Below, piece by piece: positions 1-12,454 of a DNA stretch of 64,000 nucleotides (positions within the stretch are counted from its first letter, which is position 1; each line of letters starts with the position of its first letter). The notes under the pieces are model-generated. The model searched no databases, had not been told where the DNA came from, and saw only the letters and a program-made list of their open reading frames with translations. Source of the stretch: Pratylenchus scribneri (Eukaryota > Nematoda > Chromadorea > Rhabditida > Pratylenchidae); the NCBI GenBank assembly GCA_030063045.1, contig JAQSEB010000132.1:558001-622000 (forward strand), given 5' to 3'. The position numbers were made by a program, and so were the translations under genes.

Positions 1-694
1 AAATATAACGCATTTAAAGGGCATCGACTAGTGAAAACATTATTAAAAAATTGAGTTTGTTTAAATATTCATTGCGAACAAAAAATTTTTCTTATAAAAT
101 GCAATTTTAATGGATTTCAAAGAAATGGAACAATTCGTATTTAATTGCCATCATCAATCGCTTATTTCTTACTTAAACACATTTATAAATTAATAAAATC
201 TATTTCCATTTAACTTTTTTTATGTTTGCTAAATTCAAGGGAATAGGTTTTTAGGCGGAGAAACAGGTTTAAAGGGTGGTTTAATTTTTTTTTGATTGCT
301 TTATATGGAAATATGATGTTCAAAAATTGAAAATGGTGGATTTTTAGGAAATGAGTTCCGAACTGGATTTTGGGTCGGTAGGAAAAAATGTAGATTTTTA
401 TAGAAAAAAGTAAAAAGTTAAAAAATGAATCAACCAAATAGACCAAAATAGCTTTTTGCTATTAATTATATTAAAATTTATTTACGAAAAATAATAATGA
501 TTTAAAAATTTTTGAAAATAGTAAAAACATAGGAAAAAAGAATGTCATCTTTCCGAAGCATTTTTTGGAATTGAAATTCTTTAAATTCTTGCGATCAAAA
601 ATAGCCCATGGAAACCATTATATTACCGAAGAAAATGATGCCAATTAAATGAAGATTAATTTAATATTCTTTAAATGTCGCTCACCATTTTTGG
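1..694. other. AT-rich intergenic DNA, no gene seen
   Basis: Very AT-rich sequence. The open frames here have no start context, domain or plausible splice partners. Nothing recognisable was found on either strand until the SPRY exon relic near 695. Confidence 0.5.
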
Positions 695-757
695 AATTCG
701 GTAAAGGATTCATCAATCCTCATTACTGCTTTTCTACCAATTCCAATTGAATTAAAT
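695..757 (-). pseudogene. Relic of a SPRY-gene exon
   Basis: Read on the minus strand, this stretch gives NSIGIGRKAVMRIDESFTEF. It lines up with NSIGIVSKEAIWIDGSYIKF in the SPRY exon at 2223-2470 and with NSIGIWSKNAIW in the copy near 3.8 kb. Only this part of the exon is still readable; the rest of the gene is not found around it. I read it as the decayed end copy of the tandem SPRY array. The match is short, so confidence is moderate. Confidence 0.5.
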
Positions 758-1147
758 TATTATTCAATCCAAGGAATCCCTGTCTTTTTAATTTTATTTA
801 AATAACGCCATTGAATAATTTGTATGAGAAAAGAATAAAAAAAAAATGAATTTTAAAAAGCATTGAGTGAATTTTTAGATTTGAAACCAAATCAGCAGAA
901 ATTACCATTATTTTTAGTTTAGTGAATTTTGAAACTCGAATGGCCTATTGATGAATAAATGAAGATCAAAATTGAGTTGAAAGAACAAATTAGTAAATGA
1001 CATAATAATTTTTAATTAATGAATAATGAAATGCCTGCAAAAAAAAAATTAAGAAAAACCACTGGTAACTAAATGAAGAGAAAATTGATTTATTATTATG
1101 AAATTTATTTACCAAAGAAAATAGCAAATTGACATAATGATTAATAA

Positions 1148-1564
1148 CGTCCGTGGTCATCTCCACAATAGACAAAGGGCTCTGCAAATATGGGCATGTC
1201 CACAAATTCTGCAAATATAAGTTTTTGACTTCTAATAAATCAGAAACCGGTTTTAGACCCTACAAACCTTATACCATATTGTAGATCTCATCGAGACGCA
1301 TCGAATGGTATATAAAATATTTGGTTTTGGTCCAAAATTAAAGAGTTTTAAACAAAAACGTAAAAATATGGTTTAAACGGTTTAACTCTTTAACTTTTGG
1401 AACATTTTATATACCATTCGATGCGTCTCGATGAGATCTACAATATGGTATAAGGTTTGTAGGGTCTAAAACCGGTTTCTGATTTATTAGAAGTCAAAAA
1501 ACTTATATTTGCAGAATTTGTGGACATGCCCATATTTGCAGAATTGTGGAGATGACCAAGCACC
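1148..1564. mobile_element. Foldback element D1 with 8-9 bp target duplication
   Basis: The arms form a near-perfect inverted repeat of about 170 bp around a short AT-rich loop. Both ends read GGTCATCTCCACAA inward. The flanks carry the direct repeat GATTAATAA at 1139-1147 and 1565-1573, a target-site duplication. Short repeated words (TCTGCAAATA, CACAATTCTGC) occur near the ends. Each arm contains the core TCTCATCGAGACGCATCGAA found in several other foldbacks of this window. There is no coding capacity, so it is non-autonomous. Confidence 0.85.
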
Positions 1565-1573
1565 GATTAATAA

Positions 1574-2009
1574 ATATGAAAATTCGTGCAAAAAAAAATT
1601 AAACTGAGTAAATTTAATTTAAATTAATTGTGGTCAAATGTGAGACAAAGTTGCAAATCACATGAAAAATCATTCAGCCCCTATAATTCCATCTTCTATG
1701 TCCACTATAATTTGTCTCACTTTATTTTTATGGAGTTTATTTTAGGAGAATAAGTCGAATGAATTTTAATATAGAAGCCAAATCATGCATAATTTTTTTC
1801 TTTGAGAATTTTGAAACTCAAAAGACATTTTAATTAAATGGAAGATTTATTTTTTGTTTTGTAAATGATTTAAACAAAAGATTTAATAAATAGACATAAT
1901 GATGAAAATTAGTGAAAAATAATTAAATGATATTAATTTAATTTATAAAAATATCATCAAAATTGTACTTGTTTGATTCATTCTAATAATTCTTTGCATA
2001 ATCAAATTC
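1574..2009. other. Intergenic spacer, diverged copy of neighbouring spacers
   Basis: No gene seen. About 1760-1920 resembles 870-1050 and 3160-3330 (shared words such as AGAAGCCAAAT, AAATGAAGAT and GACATAATGA). These are diverged copies of the spacer duplicated along with the SPRY genes. Confidence 0.5.
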
Positions 2010-3088
2010 TTATTCGAGGACAAGTCCAAATTCTTTGAATTGGCATTCTTCTTTGCCAAAATTCACTCTGGTTGAATCACCATCTAGCAACCAGATAGCA
2101 GGATATAATTGAATGCCGACAAATTTCGAAGGCAATTTGGTCTTCCCTGAATTTGAATCATTTTATGAAAAAAGAATTTTTTGCCAAAGCATTTTTTCAT
2201 GATTAAATTTAAAAAATTTTACCCAACAAATTCCCATTAAGAGTGGCAAAACATTCCATTTTCGTGCTTGGATGGCAGATTATTCCAAGCCCAACAAAAT
2301 CGCCTTTCTCGAAATATCCTATGGCATTTTCGAATTTGATGTATGATCCATCAATCCATATTGCTTCTTTGCTAACAATTCCAATTGAATTTGAATTTTT
2401 AACATATCCATGCCAATCACCTTCCAATGGAAATTGTTGGTGGCAAAATCCAATGATAATGCCGCCAAATCTGACAAATGCAAAATTATTGATCAATTAC
2501 AATTATCATTAATGAATTTACTATGCCTGAGAAATGTTATGTTTTTTTATTATAAAAATTTCATAAAGAATTAATTTTTCTAAATATTATTTAATAAATT
2601 ATCATTTTTAAATAAAAATCACAAATAAATTAAATACCGAAGTGTGAGTATTTGTAATTCAAAATAGTAGTCAATTATTGATTTAGTAATGCCCTTCAAA
2701 TTGAATACCGGAATTGGCAGAACAGCTCGGACACCATTCCTCTCTATAAAAAAAATAATTTTATTAAATTAAAAAAATTTTCACGGTTTAATTTTTACCA
2801 TTTGGGCCGATATGCATGAATTCCAGTCCTTCTTCAGAAATGTTTAATTTCGGTCCACAATCTTCTTCATTCAGTTTGTTGTTTTTTATTGTCTTTAAAT
2901 ATCCATTATTTTAATATAATAAAAAAATGCACCTCTTTAATGCCGTTGATCATTTTTTGAACATTTCTGGCCAAAAGGCCATTTTGCATTTTGGCCAGAA
3001 GAACAAAAGCATTTTCAAATGGCATTGAAGCGAACAATTCGTTCATCAATTCGGCTGGTATTATTCCAGGTGGAATTGAGAATTTTTT
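2010..3088 (-). CDS. B30.2/SPRY protein, copy 1, 5' end incomplete
   Basis: Exons on the minus strand: 3088-2933, 2892-2799, 2743-2638, 2470-2223 and 2146-2010; all junction phases agree. The N-terminal part resembles an F-box-like helix (IPAELMNELFASMPFENAF, then GLLARNVQKMINGIKE). The rest is a SPRY domain with VRAVLPIPVFNLKG, GDFVGLGIICHPSTKMECFA and a closing VNFGKEECQFKEFG. SPRY domains bind protein partners; the target here is unknown. No signal peptide is visible. The intact paralogue at 9534-10737 has a coiled-coil first exon that I cannot find here up to 3.4 kb. The first in-frame ATG is at 3046, so the gene either starts there or has lost its 5' exon. Confidence 0.7.
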
Positions 3089-3422
3089 CTTAAATAATTA
3101 AAAAATAATTATTTATTTATTTATAAATTAACAAAAGTGGAAAAGAATTGAGTGAGTATATTTTGATTATTAGAAGCCAAATTAGAAAGTATACATTATT
3201 TTTGCTTGGAGATTTTTTAAATTGAAAAGGCCATAAATTGAATAAATGAAGATGAAAAATGGAGTTGATAGTTAAAAAAAAATTAATAAATTGAGATAAT
3301 TAATGAATGGTGAAAATTCATGCAAAAAGTTGATTGGAAAAAATTAATTTAAAATTACATCAAAATTAATTTGTTTAATTCATTGTAATGCGAATTCCTT
3401 GCCATGAGAAATTCTTGCCATT

Positions 3423-4352
3423 TTATTTGAGAACACGTTCATATTCGTTGAATTGCCATTTTTCCTTGCCAAAATTCAAGCGAATTGAATCCCCATTACC
3501 ATAGAAAGTGATTGCCGGAAATAATTGAAGGTCGACAAACTTTGTTGGTAATTTGTATTTCCCTGTGAAATATTTTTTTTTTTATAAAAAATTGACAACA
3601 TTTTTAGTTAATTATTATTTTTAAATTTATAATTTGATTTTAACCAGCAATTTGCCATTGCAAGTGGCAAAACATTCAATTTTGTCATTTGGATTGTAGA
3701 TTATGCCAAGACCAAAGAAATCACCTTTCTTGAAATATTCATTCTCGACATTTTCGAATTTGGTCTTAATTCTTTCACACCATATTGCATTTTTGCTCCA
3801 AATTCCAATTGAATTATTCCTAAATCCAAGCCTTATTTTTTGCAATGCAAATTGCTTATCGCAAAATCCAACGCCAATTTCAAACCTTTAATAATGAATG
3901 AATATTGCGAATTAATAAAAATTTAAATAAAATACCTATTCAGTTCTTTCAGATCTTCTATTTTAAAATAAAAAGCGATGATCGGTTTATTGATGGCCTT
4001 CAAATTGATTATTGGAATTGGCAAAACAGCCCGTGCCCAATTCTAATCTAAAAAATAACAATTATAAAATTTTAAATTATCTGTCTAATTTTAACCAATT
4101 GGAGATTGGGAAATGATCAAATTGGTTGAGCAATCTTCTTCATTCCATTTGCTGTTTTTCATTGCCTAAAAATTCCTAATAATTTCTTCATTTCTAATTC
4201 ATCTCTTTAATGCCGTTGATCATTTTTTGGACATTTCTTGCCAAAAGGCCATTTGGCATTTTGGCCAGAAGACCAAATGCATTTTTCAATGGCATTGAAG
4301 CAAACAATTTATCCAACAATTCAACCGGCATTCCACGACGTTGGGATTCCAT
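3423..4352 (-). pseudogene. B30.2/SPRY gene copy 2, splice-broken
   Basis: Homologous segments: 4352-4200 (MESQRRGMPVELLDKLFASM, an F-box-like start), 4165-4103, 4045-3937, 3885-3645 (GDFFGLGIIYNPNDKIECFA) and 3562-3423 (LNFGKEKWQFNEY, stop). Compared with copies 1 and 3 it has three lesions. The donor after NGIKE reads ATGAAT instead of GTG, so translation runs to a stop two codons later. The exon starting near 4045 has an in-frame TAG at its start. The donor after NGKLL has GTAA changed to TTAA, so the next usable GT is one base off and shifts the frame. Homology to both neighbours is clear, so I call it a pseudogene. Each piece could still be transcribed. Confidence 0.75.
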
Positions 4353-5865
4353 TTTAGTAAATTTCAATTGTTTTTTGGTTTGGTAAATTAAAAAAAAGAT
4401 AAAATTTGCTGCTTGTTTAAAAAAATGTAAAAAAACGAACAAATATTAATGAGAATTCGCCACCATTTTAAATAGGCGTTTTTTCCCTATTTTAGAGGGC
4501 AAAATTAGGAATATACATTGACAATGAGGCAATTTTGATGGAAACAATAGGGAATTATTTAAATAAAGGAACCATGGGAATGTGATTTTCTTTGTTTAAA
4601 ACTGGGAACATCAAATGACAATGACAGATTAAAATATAAAATTTTTTGAAATGAATGGGAAATTGGGTGGGCAAATATTTGAATTTTTTTATTAAATTAG
4701 TGTATGAAAATGAAAAGGGAATTGATCTACCACGCCTTCTAAATAGTATCAAAAAATCCAAAAGAGATAAAAATCGCTAAAAATAATTTATATTTCATAA
4801 CCACCAAAATTACAAAAAAAACTACTTCAAAATCTTCTTCTCGAAATCAATAAAATTTGATTCTATTTGCATACGAGCATGAATTTGGCAGTTGGGTAAT
4901 AACTAATAACATTGGTTAACTGCCAGAAAATTAGAAAATATTATTTATTATTTCAAAATTATACAATGATTGGGTACAAAATTTTTTCTCGTCATAAGAA
5001 TTATCTAGCCATTTCTCCAGTGAAAATCTATCATTCAACTAATAATCCATTCATACTAACAAGTGGCATTAGAAATTTTTTTTAAATTTTATTTAAATAA
5101 TACCTTTGAATAGTTTGAATAAGAACTTCTTTTAGTAATCATTCTAAATATATTGAATTTAAAATCTTCTCCTTTTTTGATAAATTTTTCTATTTTTATT
5201 TCCCACATCATATTAGTGCAAGCATTTAAAATTTGAATAAAAAATTGTAGGAAAATAATTAATCCCCAATCATTTATATCCATCAATCAATCAGCAGACA
5301 ATCAACAAAAAAAAAATGTAAAAGAGTAAATGTGCCATTCATTTAAATAACTAAACAAATTTTGACAATTCATTAATTTTTGATTGAAAAGGATATACTA
5401 TAATTTTAATTTAAAAAAGGCAATTTCTCATGCTGAATTTATACTCTATTCATTTTTTTTTCCATCATAATTCATAACGATAAATCTGACTAAGATTAAC
5501 CCAAAAATTAATATATCAAAATCAAAAATTATTATTACCCGTTTCTTCCTTTCAGAGTAAATTTATATGAATTATTTTAGTGAAAATGAGCATTTTAAAA
5601 AACACAAAATTTCCTACCAATTTACTCTTTTAGAATACTTTTATAGTTAAATGAAAATATTTTTTAGAAAATTTACCATTATTCTCCTACCTTGATTGTG
5701 TCTCAAAATATAAACATTATTAATTAATAATTTATAATATATTTATTTATTTATTCATATATATTTCGCGATTAAGCATAATTTTTTCTGTATTCTAATA
5801 AAATAAAAAAATTATTACAAATTTTTTTATTTAAAGATTACATTAACTAAGACAATAATAATATA
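4353..5865. other. Intergenic region with duplicated 5' flank
   Basis: No gene seen. About 4450-4700 (GAATTCGCC, then GGGCAAATATTTGAAT) resembles 10900-11110 upstream of the intact SPRY gene, so the duplication unit included a few hundred bases of 5' flank. The rest is AT-rich and featureless. Confidence 0.4.
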
Positions 5866-8284
5866 ATGGGTAGCAAACAAACAATTGATAGAAGCAATCG
5901 ACGAAAAAAGCGACTATCAATGGATCCAAATTATCGAGAAAAAGTGCAAGAAAAATCGGCTTTAAAGAGGAAAATTCGCGATGAGAGGCAATTCATTTAA
6001 CAAAATTAATTATTAAAAGAAATTTTCTATTTTTAGAATTGTCGAAATGGCCCAAGAAAATCGCGAAAATGTCCAAAATGCTCAACAAATTGCCGAAAAT
6101 GTGTCTGCTATCGAGGTGATTTTTTTTTAAAATTTTGTGTTGTCCAAATAAAAATTCGTTTTTTTTTCTATTTCTTTTCGGAATATAATTGTCTATTAAA
6201 AATTTTTTAGTTTAATAAATTTTGCCCATTGATTCGAATATTTCGGCCTAATTTCTTGTTTTTTTTTTGTTTTTTAAATTATAGACTTTTATTTTTGCTT
6301 AATCTATGTGAAGGCAATTAAGATATTTAAAATTTTGTTTAAAATTTTGTTTTATTTATTTTTTACTATTAATAAAAAATTTTAAATTCAGCCTATCAAG
6401 AAAAAAAATTTTTTTAAAGCTCAAAAATTAAATAAAATAGTACAGTGTTAAACTATCATAGGATTAATCTTTTTTCTTAAATAAAATTCAAAGAAAATTA
6501 ATATATTTTATTTTTTTTCAGGAAAATGGATTGAACAAAAATGAAGATAAAATCCAAAAATTGCAACGAGAAATTGAGGAAAAACAAAAGGAAATTTGGG
6601 CGAAGGATGAAAAATTAGAGGCGGAAAAAAGAAGTAAAATTTAAGATAAGAAAAAAAACTGGGGGAATATATAAATCAGGGTGGGTTCGATGTCACAAAA
6701 AAACCGAAAATCGACATTTCGGAAGGTCAAATTTCGAAATCGATAATCGACATTTCGGAGGGCCAAAAAAATTTTTTGAAACCGAAAAATGAATTTTTTA
6801 GATGCCAAAAATGACCGAAAATCAACATCGAATCGAAACATCGAACCCATCCCTGATAGGAATACACAATCGAAACGAATAGATTATTGTCTCGGGAAAT
6901 TTGACGAATTTTCAGTGCAGTAGGCTGTTTTTATAGAGTAGATTTAATTGCCAACATTTTGACTCTTTATTGAGTATAATGGTCAATGGTCATTCGCTAT
7001 CATTTTGTACAATCACCCACCCGAAAGTTTTGGAGCAATTTTTCGAGTTTATGGCCAAAATTGTTTAAAAAATGATATCCATTAATTAAGGCTATTAAAT
7101 GCATGATCCAAATTAGTTCATTATTTGGCACCAAAAACTTCCTGTTTTTGGTCGAATTAATTTTGAACAAATTGATCACAATATTCTATTGATTGATTGG
7201 AGCTTGGAGTAAATTAAATTCCTTAAATTCAGAAAATCAACAAATCCGAATTATGGAAGAGAATGAGCGAAACAAATTAAAAGTAAGTTTTGGAATTGGA
7301 TGGGAGGAAGGGGCCAAGGGGTGTTATTTTTTGGTTGAATAAATATTTAGAATATTTATTTTTATTCAAATATGGGAAAATATTTTCTATGGGAAAATTA
7401 TTTAATATTATTTGTTGCCAAAAGGCCAATTATATCTTTCAGCAATATTTTTATTATCTTTCTTGAATATTTTGATATCAAAAAGATATTAATAAAATCT
7501 AAGTTATGGAAAAAAGTAAATAATTTTCACCAAATTTAACTCGTTTAAATGGTATCAAATTTGTAAAAATTTGAAGTTATATTCATTTAAAATCACAAAA
7601 ATAGGGTATTTTCACAATTCGAATTTTTATTCCAAAAATTATGAACCTTATTTTGAAAAAATAATTTAAATTGAAAATTCAATAAAATAATAATTTTCCA
7701 CAAAAATTTCAGCAAGAAATTGAAAAAATTCGATCCGAGAAGGACAAAGTGGACAAGGAATTGGCACTTGCAGACGTGGAAAAGCAGAACATTTTGGTGA
7801 GTAGTAAAAATAAAAATAATTTAAATAAAATTCGAAAATTAATAGATTGGATTGGGAAAATACAATAAGAATGTTGAAATGGAATTGAGAAAGCAGCTGC
7901 AGGTGAGAATATTTTCATTTAAAATATTTTTTGACACTAAAATATTGTTTTAAAAATTTTTTTGAAAAAAATAGGACAAAAAGAGAACGGATGTTTTAGG
8001 ACTATTATATATCATTTTAATTTATAGGATATTAAAATGGCGTCTAATTTTACTAAAAAAATTTAATTTTATTTATTAAAAGTAAAATGGAAAAGCCGAA
8101 ATTAATTTTGATATATTAAAAATTAAAAAATAATTTTTTCTAGCAACAGATGGAAAAGGATGGAGGACAAATTGATCAGTGTAGAAAGCAGCAGCAAAAG
8201 GGGACGAATTCAGCTGACGCTGTGGTGGCACCGGATGCCAAAAAGAGAAAAATAATCGGAGGAACAATAAAAATGGAATGGTAA
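5866..8284 (+). CDS. Nuclear coiled-coil protein, 206 aa, unrecognised
   Basis: Exons 5866-5987, 6037-6115, 6522-6633, 7233-7282, 7713-7796, 7870-7902 and 8144-8284 join in phase to 207 codons. The first 40 residues are strongly basic (RSNRRKKRLSMDPNYREK). The middle is one long charged coiled coil rich in E, K and Q (KIQKLQREIEEKQKEI). The tail has a nuclear-localisation-like PDAKKRKI. Basic region plus coiled coil recalls bZIP proteins, but I see no canonical N-x7-R basic motif or clean leucine heptads, so I do not claim that family. Intron 1 would use a GC donor (AG|GCAATT). Intron 3 holds a foldback element. The gene sits inside the SPRY array on the opposite strand. Confidence 0.7.
6677..6855. 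mobile_element. hAT-like foldback A1 in an intron
   Basis: Terminal inverted repeats CAGGGTGGGTTCGATGT and ACATCGAACCCATCCCTG enclose a palindrome of ACCGAAAATCGACATTTCGG-type words. The flanks ATATAAAT and ATAGGAAT agree at 6 of 8 positions, an aged 8-bp duplication. The ends match elements A2-A4. It lies in intron 3 of the coiled-coil gene. Confidence 0.75.
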
Positions 8285-9533
8285 TTTAACAACCTTAAAA
8301 ATTCTTCCATCAACAAATTTCACATTTAGAGAAACAAAGGATATGAGAAACATAAATTGAATCAGAGTTATGTGTTAGAAGAACAAATTCTTCATTTTCA
8401 ATTTATTTATTTTCTCAATTTTAACAATATTTAATTCACAAATCCTTATTATAATATTTGATTAACCATTTTACTTTATATAGGGTTTATGGTTTTAATT
8501 TTATTAATTCATTTAAATCCAATTTCTTAATTTTTATTAATTTTAAATTTGTTTAAAATTTATGTTTTCATATTTTTATAATAAATTTATTTAATTCGTT
8601 CTTGTTTTTTAATGGAATAAAATTGTTCAAGTAATTTTTTTTAACAATTTTTAAAATTCATTCATTTACTGATTTTACAATTCGATTTCTTTTTCTCTTC
8701 TATTGATTGAATAAATAAATTACATTTCTTGAATTTACTAATTCTTTTTGAATCATATTCAGCGCAATATTAAATTTGTCGACAAAAAAATTTAGTAATT
8801 TTTCGAAAATAATATTTTTGAATTCAATTTTGTTTTGTCCCATTGAAAACAAAAGTAAGAACATTTTTCCCTTCATGGCCGAGGATGACAATTAACTTCT
8901 ACAACAAATGGTAAAAATTAAATTATATTATATAAAAAAACAGATAAAAAATTACAAATATAATTGGTATAAAAAGAATAGTAGTATTCAAAAACAAGGC
9001 GAAAAAAATAAGTTTAAGTCAAAGCAATAAAAATAATTTTAAAAAATTCTATTTATTTAATTTAAAAAAATCATTTTTACCACAATTCACATAATCTGCA
9101 TAATGAAAAACAAAATAGGGAAGACGAAAGACAGAAATGGATGATGGCTTTGTGAAAATTGTCTCGAGAAAAAATTTAAATATTTTTAGAAAACAATATT
9201 ATAAGAGTTTTATAAGAATAATGTAATTTAAAAGATTCCTACAGAACATTGCTGGAAGAATTGTAAAATCTATTAAAAAATTTATGTAAAAAAAATAATA
9301 TTTGGTGCCGATCTTTTGATAATTTCGCATCTCCATTCTTAATTTAGCTAAAATTCATAGTATAAAAATATTCATTTAATTTGTTTAATTTTTATTAACA
9401 TAAAATATTAAAAACTTAAGAAAAAATTAGCAAGTTGTCAAAGTGAAGGATTCAAATAATGTTAAATGTTATTGAATTCAATTCTAAATAATCGAAAATA
9501 TATGTGATTGATTGTCTCTTATTATTTTCGATT
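8285..9533. other. Intergenic, no feature seen
   Basis: AT-rich DNA between the convergent ends of the coiled-coil gene and the intact SPRY gene. No open frame with plausible splice partners and no strong repeat was seen. Confidence 0.4.
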
Positions 9534-10737
9534 TTAGCCATCATTTAGCAAATTTTCATATTCAAGGATACTTTTGAATTCTTTGAATTGCCATTTATCC
9601 TTGCCAAAATTCACACGAATTGAACCGCCAATATCATAAAAACTGATCACCGGAAATAATTCGATGCCGACAAATTTTGGAGCCAGTTCAATTTTCCCTA
9701 AATTAAAATTATTTATATTTTCACTTGAAAATTATTTTTAAATTAATGATTTGATTTTACCCAAGAATTTGCCATTCCTAGTGGCAATACATTCCATTTT
9801 CTCATTTGGATGATGGATTATGCCAAGTCCAATAAAATTGTCTTTCTCGAAAGATTCATCGGCATTTTCAAATTTCTTACAGGATCCTTCAATCCAAATT
9901 GCTTCTTTTTTGTAAAAAGCAATTGAAAAATCTTCCTCACATCCAAGTTCTTCATCTTCCATTGTAAAATGTTTAGGACAAAATCCAATATCTATGAGGT
10001 CATGCCTTAATAATGAATGATATAATGAATTATATAAAAATTTTATTAAAATACTCATTCAAAATTTCTATTTCATAGTAAAAAGAAATGATCGGTTTTT
10101 TGATGGGCTTCAAATTAAATAATGGAACAGGCAAAGTGGCGCGGACGCAATTAGGTCCTAAAAATAATTATGAAATTAAAAATGTTTATATTAATTTTAT
10201 GGTTTAATTATTACTAAATGGTGGGCCAAAATAATTGGCTGTCAATCCATCATTCGAAATTGTCAATTTTTGCCCACAATCCTTCTCATTCAATTTGTTG
10301 CGCTTCATTGCCTGGAAATAAACATTATTTTAATTTTAAAAAATATTTCACCTCTTTAATGCCGTTTATCATTTGTTGAACATTTCTTGCCAAGAGACTA
10401 TACGGCATTTTGGCCAGCTGAAGATTAAATCGCTTTTTTAATGTCATTGCGGCAAATAATTCGTTCATTAATTCTGCTGGCATTTTTCGAAGAGGAATTG
10501 AGAATCTTTTCTAATAAAATTTTAAAATTAATGATTAAATTTATTTCGAAATTAATCTACTTTCTTCATATAAGCCTCAATTTGTTCGATCTTTCTTTTC
10601 AATTCACGATTTTCTCCCACCAATTTTACATTTTCATCCTTCAATCCAACAATTTCTCCATACATTTGTCCCTTTTCTTCCTTCAAATTCTCATTTTCCT
10701 TTTGTAATTCGATGATTTTATGAATTTGTTGTTCCAT
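9534..10737 (-). CDS. Coiled-coil, F-box-like, SPRY protein, 314 aa, intact
   Basis: Exons 10737-10561, 10510-10352, 10311-10215, 10157-10055, 10005-9761 and 9697-9534 join in phase to 315 codons. Residues 1-59 are a coiled coil (ELQKENENLKEEKGQMYGE). Residues about 60-112 form an F-box-like helical segment (MPAELMNELFAAMTLKKRF, LLARNVQQMINGIKE). Residues 113-314 are a SPRY domain (CVRATLPVPLFNLKPIKKP, NFIGLGIIHHPNEKMECIA, FGKDKWQFKEF). There is no signal peptide, so it is probably intracellular, unlike the secreted SPRYSEC effectors of cyst nematodes. An F-box/SPRY arrangement would suggest a substrate adaptor for ubiquitin ligation, but the F-box match is weak and this is inference. It is the only fully intact member of the local array. 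Confidence 0.85.
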
Positions 10738-12454
10738 TTTCAGAAAATTTATTAGTTTGTATATTCTAAATTAAATTAGGTAATTAAATTTAAAACGAAA
10801 AATTCCATTTATTTATAATATACATAAATTGGAAATGAATTTTGTAGAAGGAATAAAAACATATGGGTAATTAATTAAATATTTTTTGAAGGATTTGTGA
10901 AGAATTCGCCTCCTTTCCATACAGCAAAATGGCCAGTTGATGCAATTTCGTTTAATGGAAAATGTTCAATTATAGTCAAAATGACATTTTAAAGGAGAGG
11001 AATGTCCATTTTCTAAATAAAAAAGGTCATCAAATTCCATTCCCAGATTAAAATATGAAAAAAAATTGTTAAAATTAATGGGAAATAGCCTCGTGCAAAT
11101 ATTTGAATATTAGTATATCATTTATCAAAGTAAAATTATTTTAGAAGATCCAACGATAACACAGAGAAATGTGAGTGTTGGATATGGATTTGATAGTCTA
11201 GTCATTACGCACACCAATATTATCGGGATGGAGGATGTGGATGATGGATGGCTTGGGAAAATTGCCTTGAGCTAATATTTCAATATTTTACTGTACTATT
11301 GAAAATAGAGTAAAATAAAATTAGTGAGTTTTTTGATTGATGAACAATTTATGAGAATTGACAATTACCCAATGATTAAGGAATAAGACATAGAACGAAA
11401 ATTTACAAAGTTTGGAAATTCATACTTTGGCATTTATTGAATAGCCGCAAAAAATAATTGAATATAGTATTTAATTTGCTGACAATAATAGAGTATTATT
11501 TATTAGGAGCCAGTGAGATGAATATGCAAGATTGAAGGTGAAGGACAGTAGCCCAAAATTACTAATTAATATGCTTTTTCCAAAAAATGACAGAAAAAAA
11601 ATATATATATTTAAAAAAATAGGCATTTATGGCAGGAAAAAATTATGAATTCTAAACTAAAATATTCGAAAAAAAATGAAAAATTTGATTCAATTGATAA
11701 ATTATGTTTTCTATAAAGGGATTTACTAATTTGATTTGCAAAAATATTTTCCTTTTTAGAATTTCATTCTTCTTTAATCCACTTTTTCATATCGTTAATT
11801 TTTCTCGCGTATTTTCTCAATGTGGATAATTTATTTCTCAAAATGTCTTAGTTTCTACAATCTGAATAAATTTTAAAAAATCAAATAAATTTCTTTGATA
11901 AGACCCTACTTTCAAAATAACTAACGAAATTTTAAATAAAAAACAATTTATTATTTTTTTATCACTCAGGCATTCTGTTAATAATATTTTATTTTTGTAC
12001 TATTAAAAAAGATTTACTGTGCCTTATTATGAGAAATGCAAAATTATTTTAGATTATTCCTGATTTTACTTTTTAAATCAAAAATTTTTATTTTCAAATA
12101 TAAATCAATAAAAGGCAATGTTATGAATGATTTATGATTGCTATTAGAATTTCCATTAAGCAAAATAATTTTTGAATTTTTTTTATTAAGATTTCAACTA
12201 CAAATTTATTGTGATAAATCCAAGATTTGTTTAACTTCAAAAAAACAAAACGAATCCATCCAATAATGAAATGTATAATATCCAGCAATTAGGCCAGATT
12301 CTTTCATTATTTTTTAGATCTTCTTTCTCTCATAAACTGAATATCGCTTTTTTGCTGGGTTTTTATTAAGGAATTTCGTAGTTTTTCGCAATCGCTGGGG
12401 ACGTTGGCCAAGCAATCTGAATTAATTTATTTTAATTTTTATTTATTTCTCATC
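10738..12454. other. Intergenic with duplicated AT-rich segments
   Basis: No gene seen. About 11085-11110 (GTGCAAATATTTGAATATT) recurs at 14705-14735, and 12120-12180 (ATGAATGATTTATGATTG) recurs at 14934-15005. This indicates an old segmental duplication either side of the 12.4-14.5 kb gene. Confidence 0.4.
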
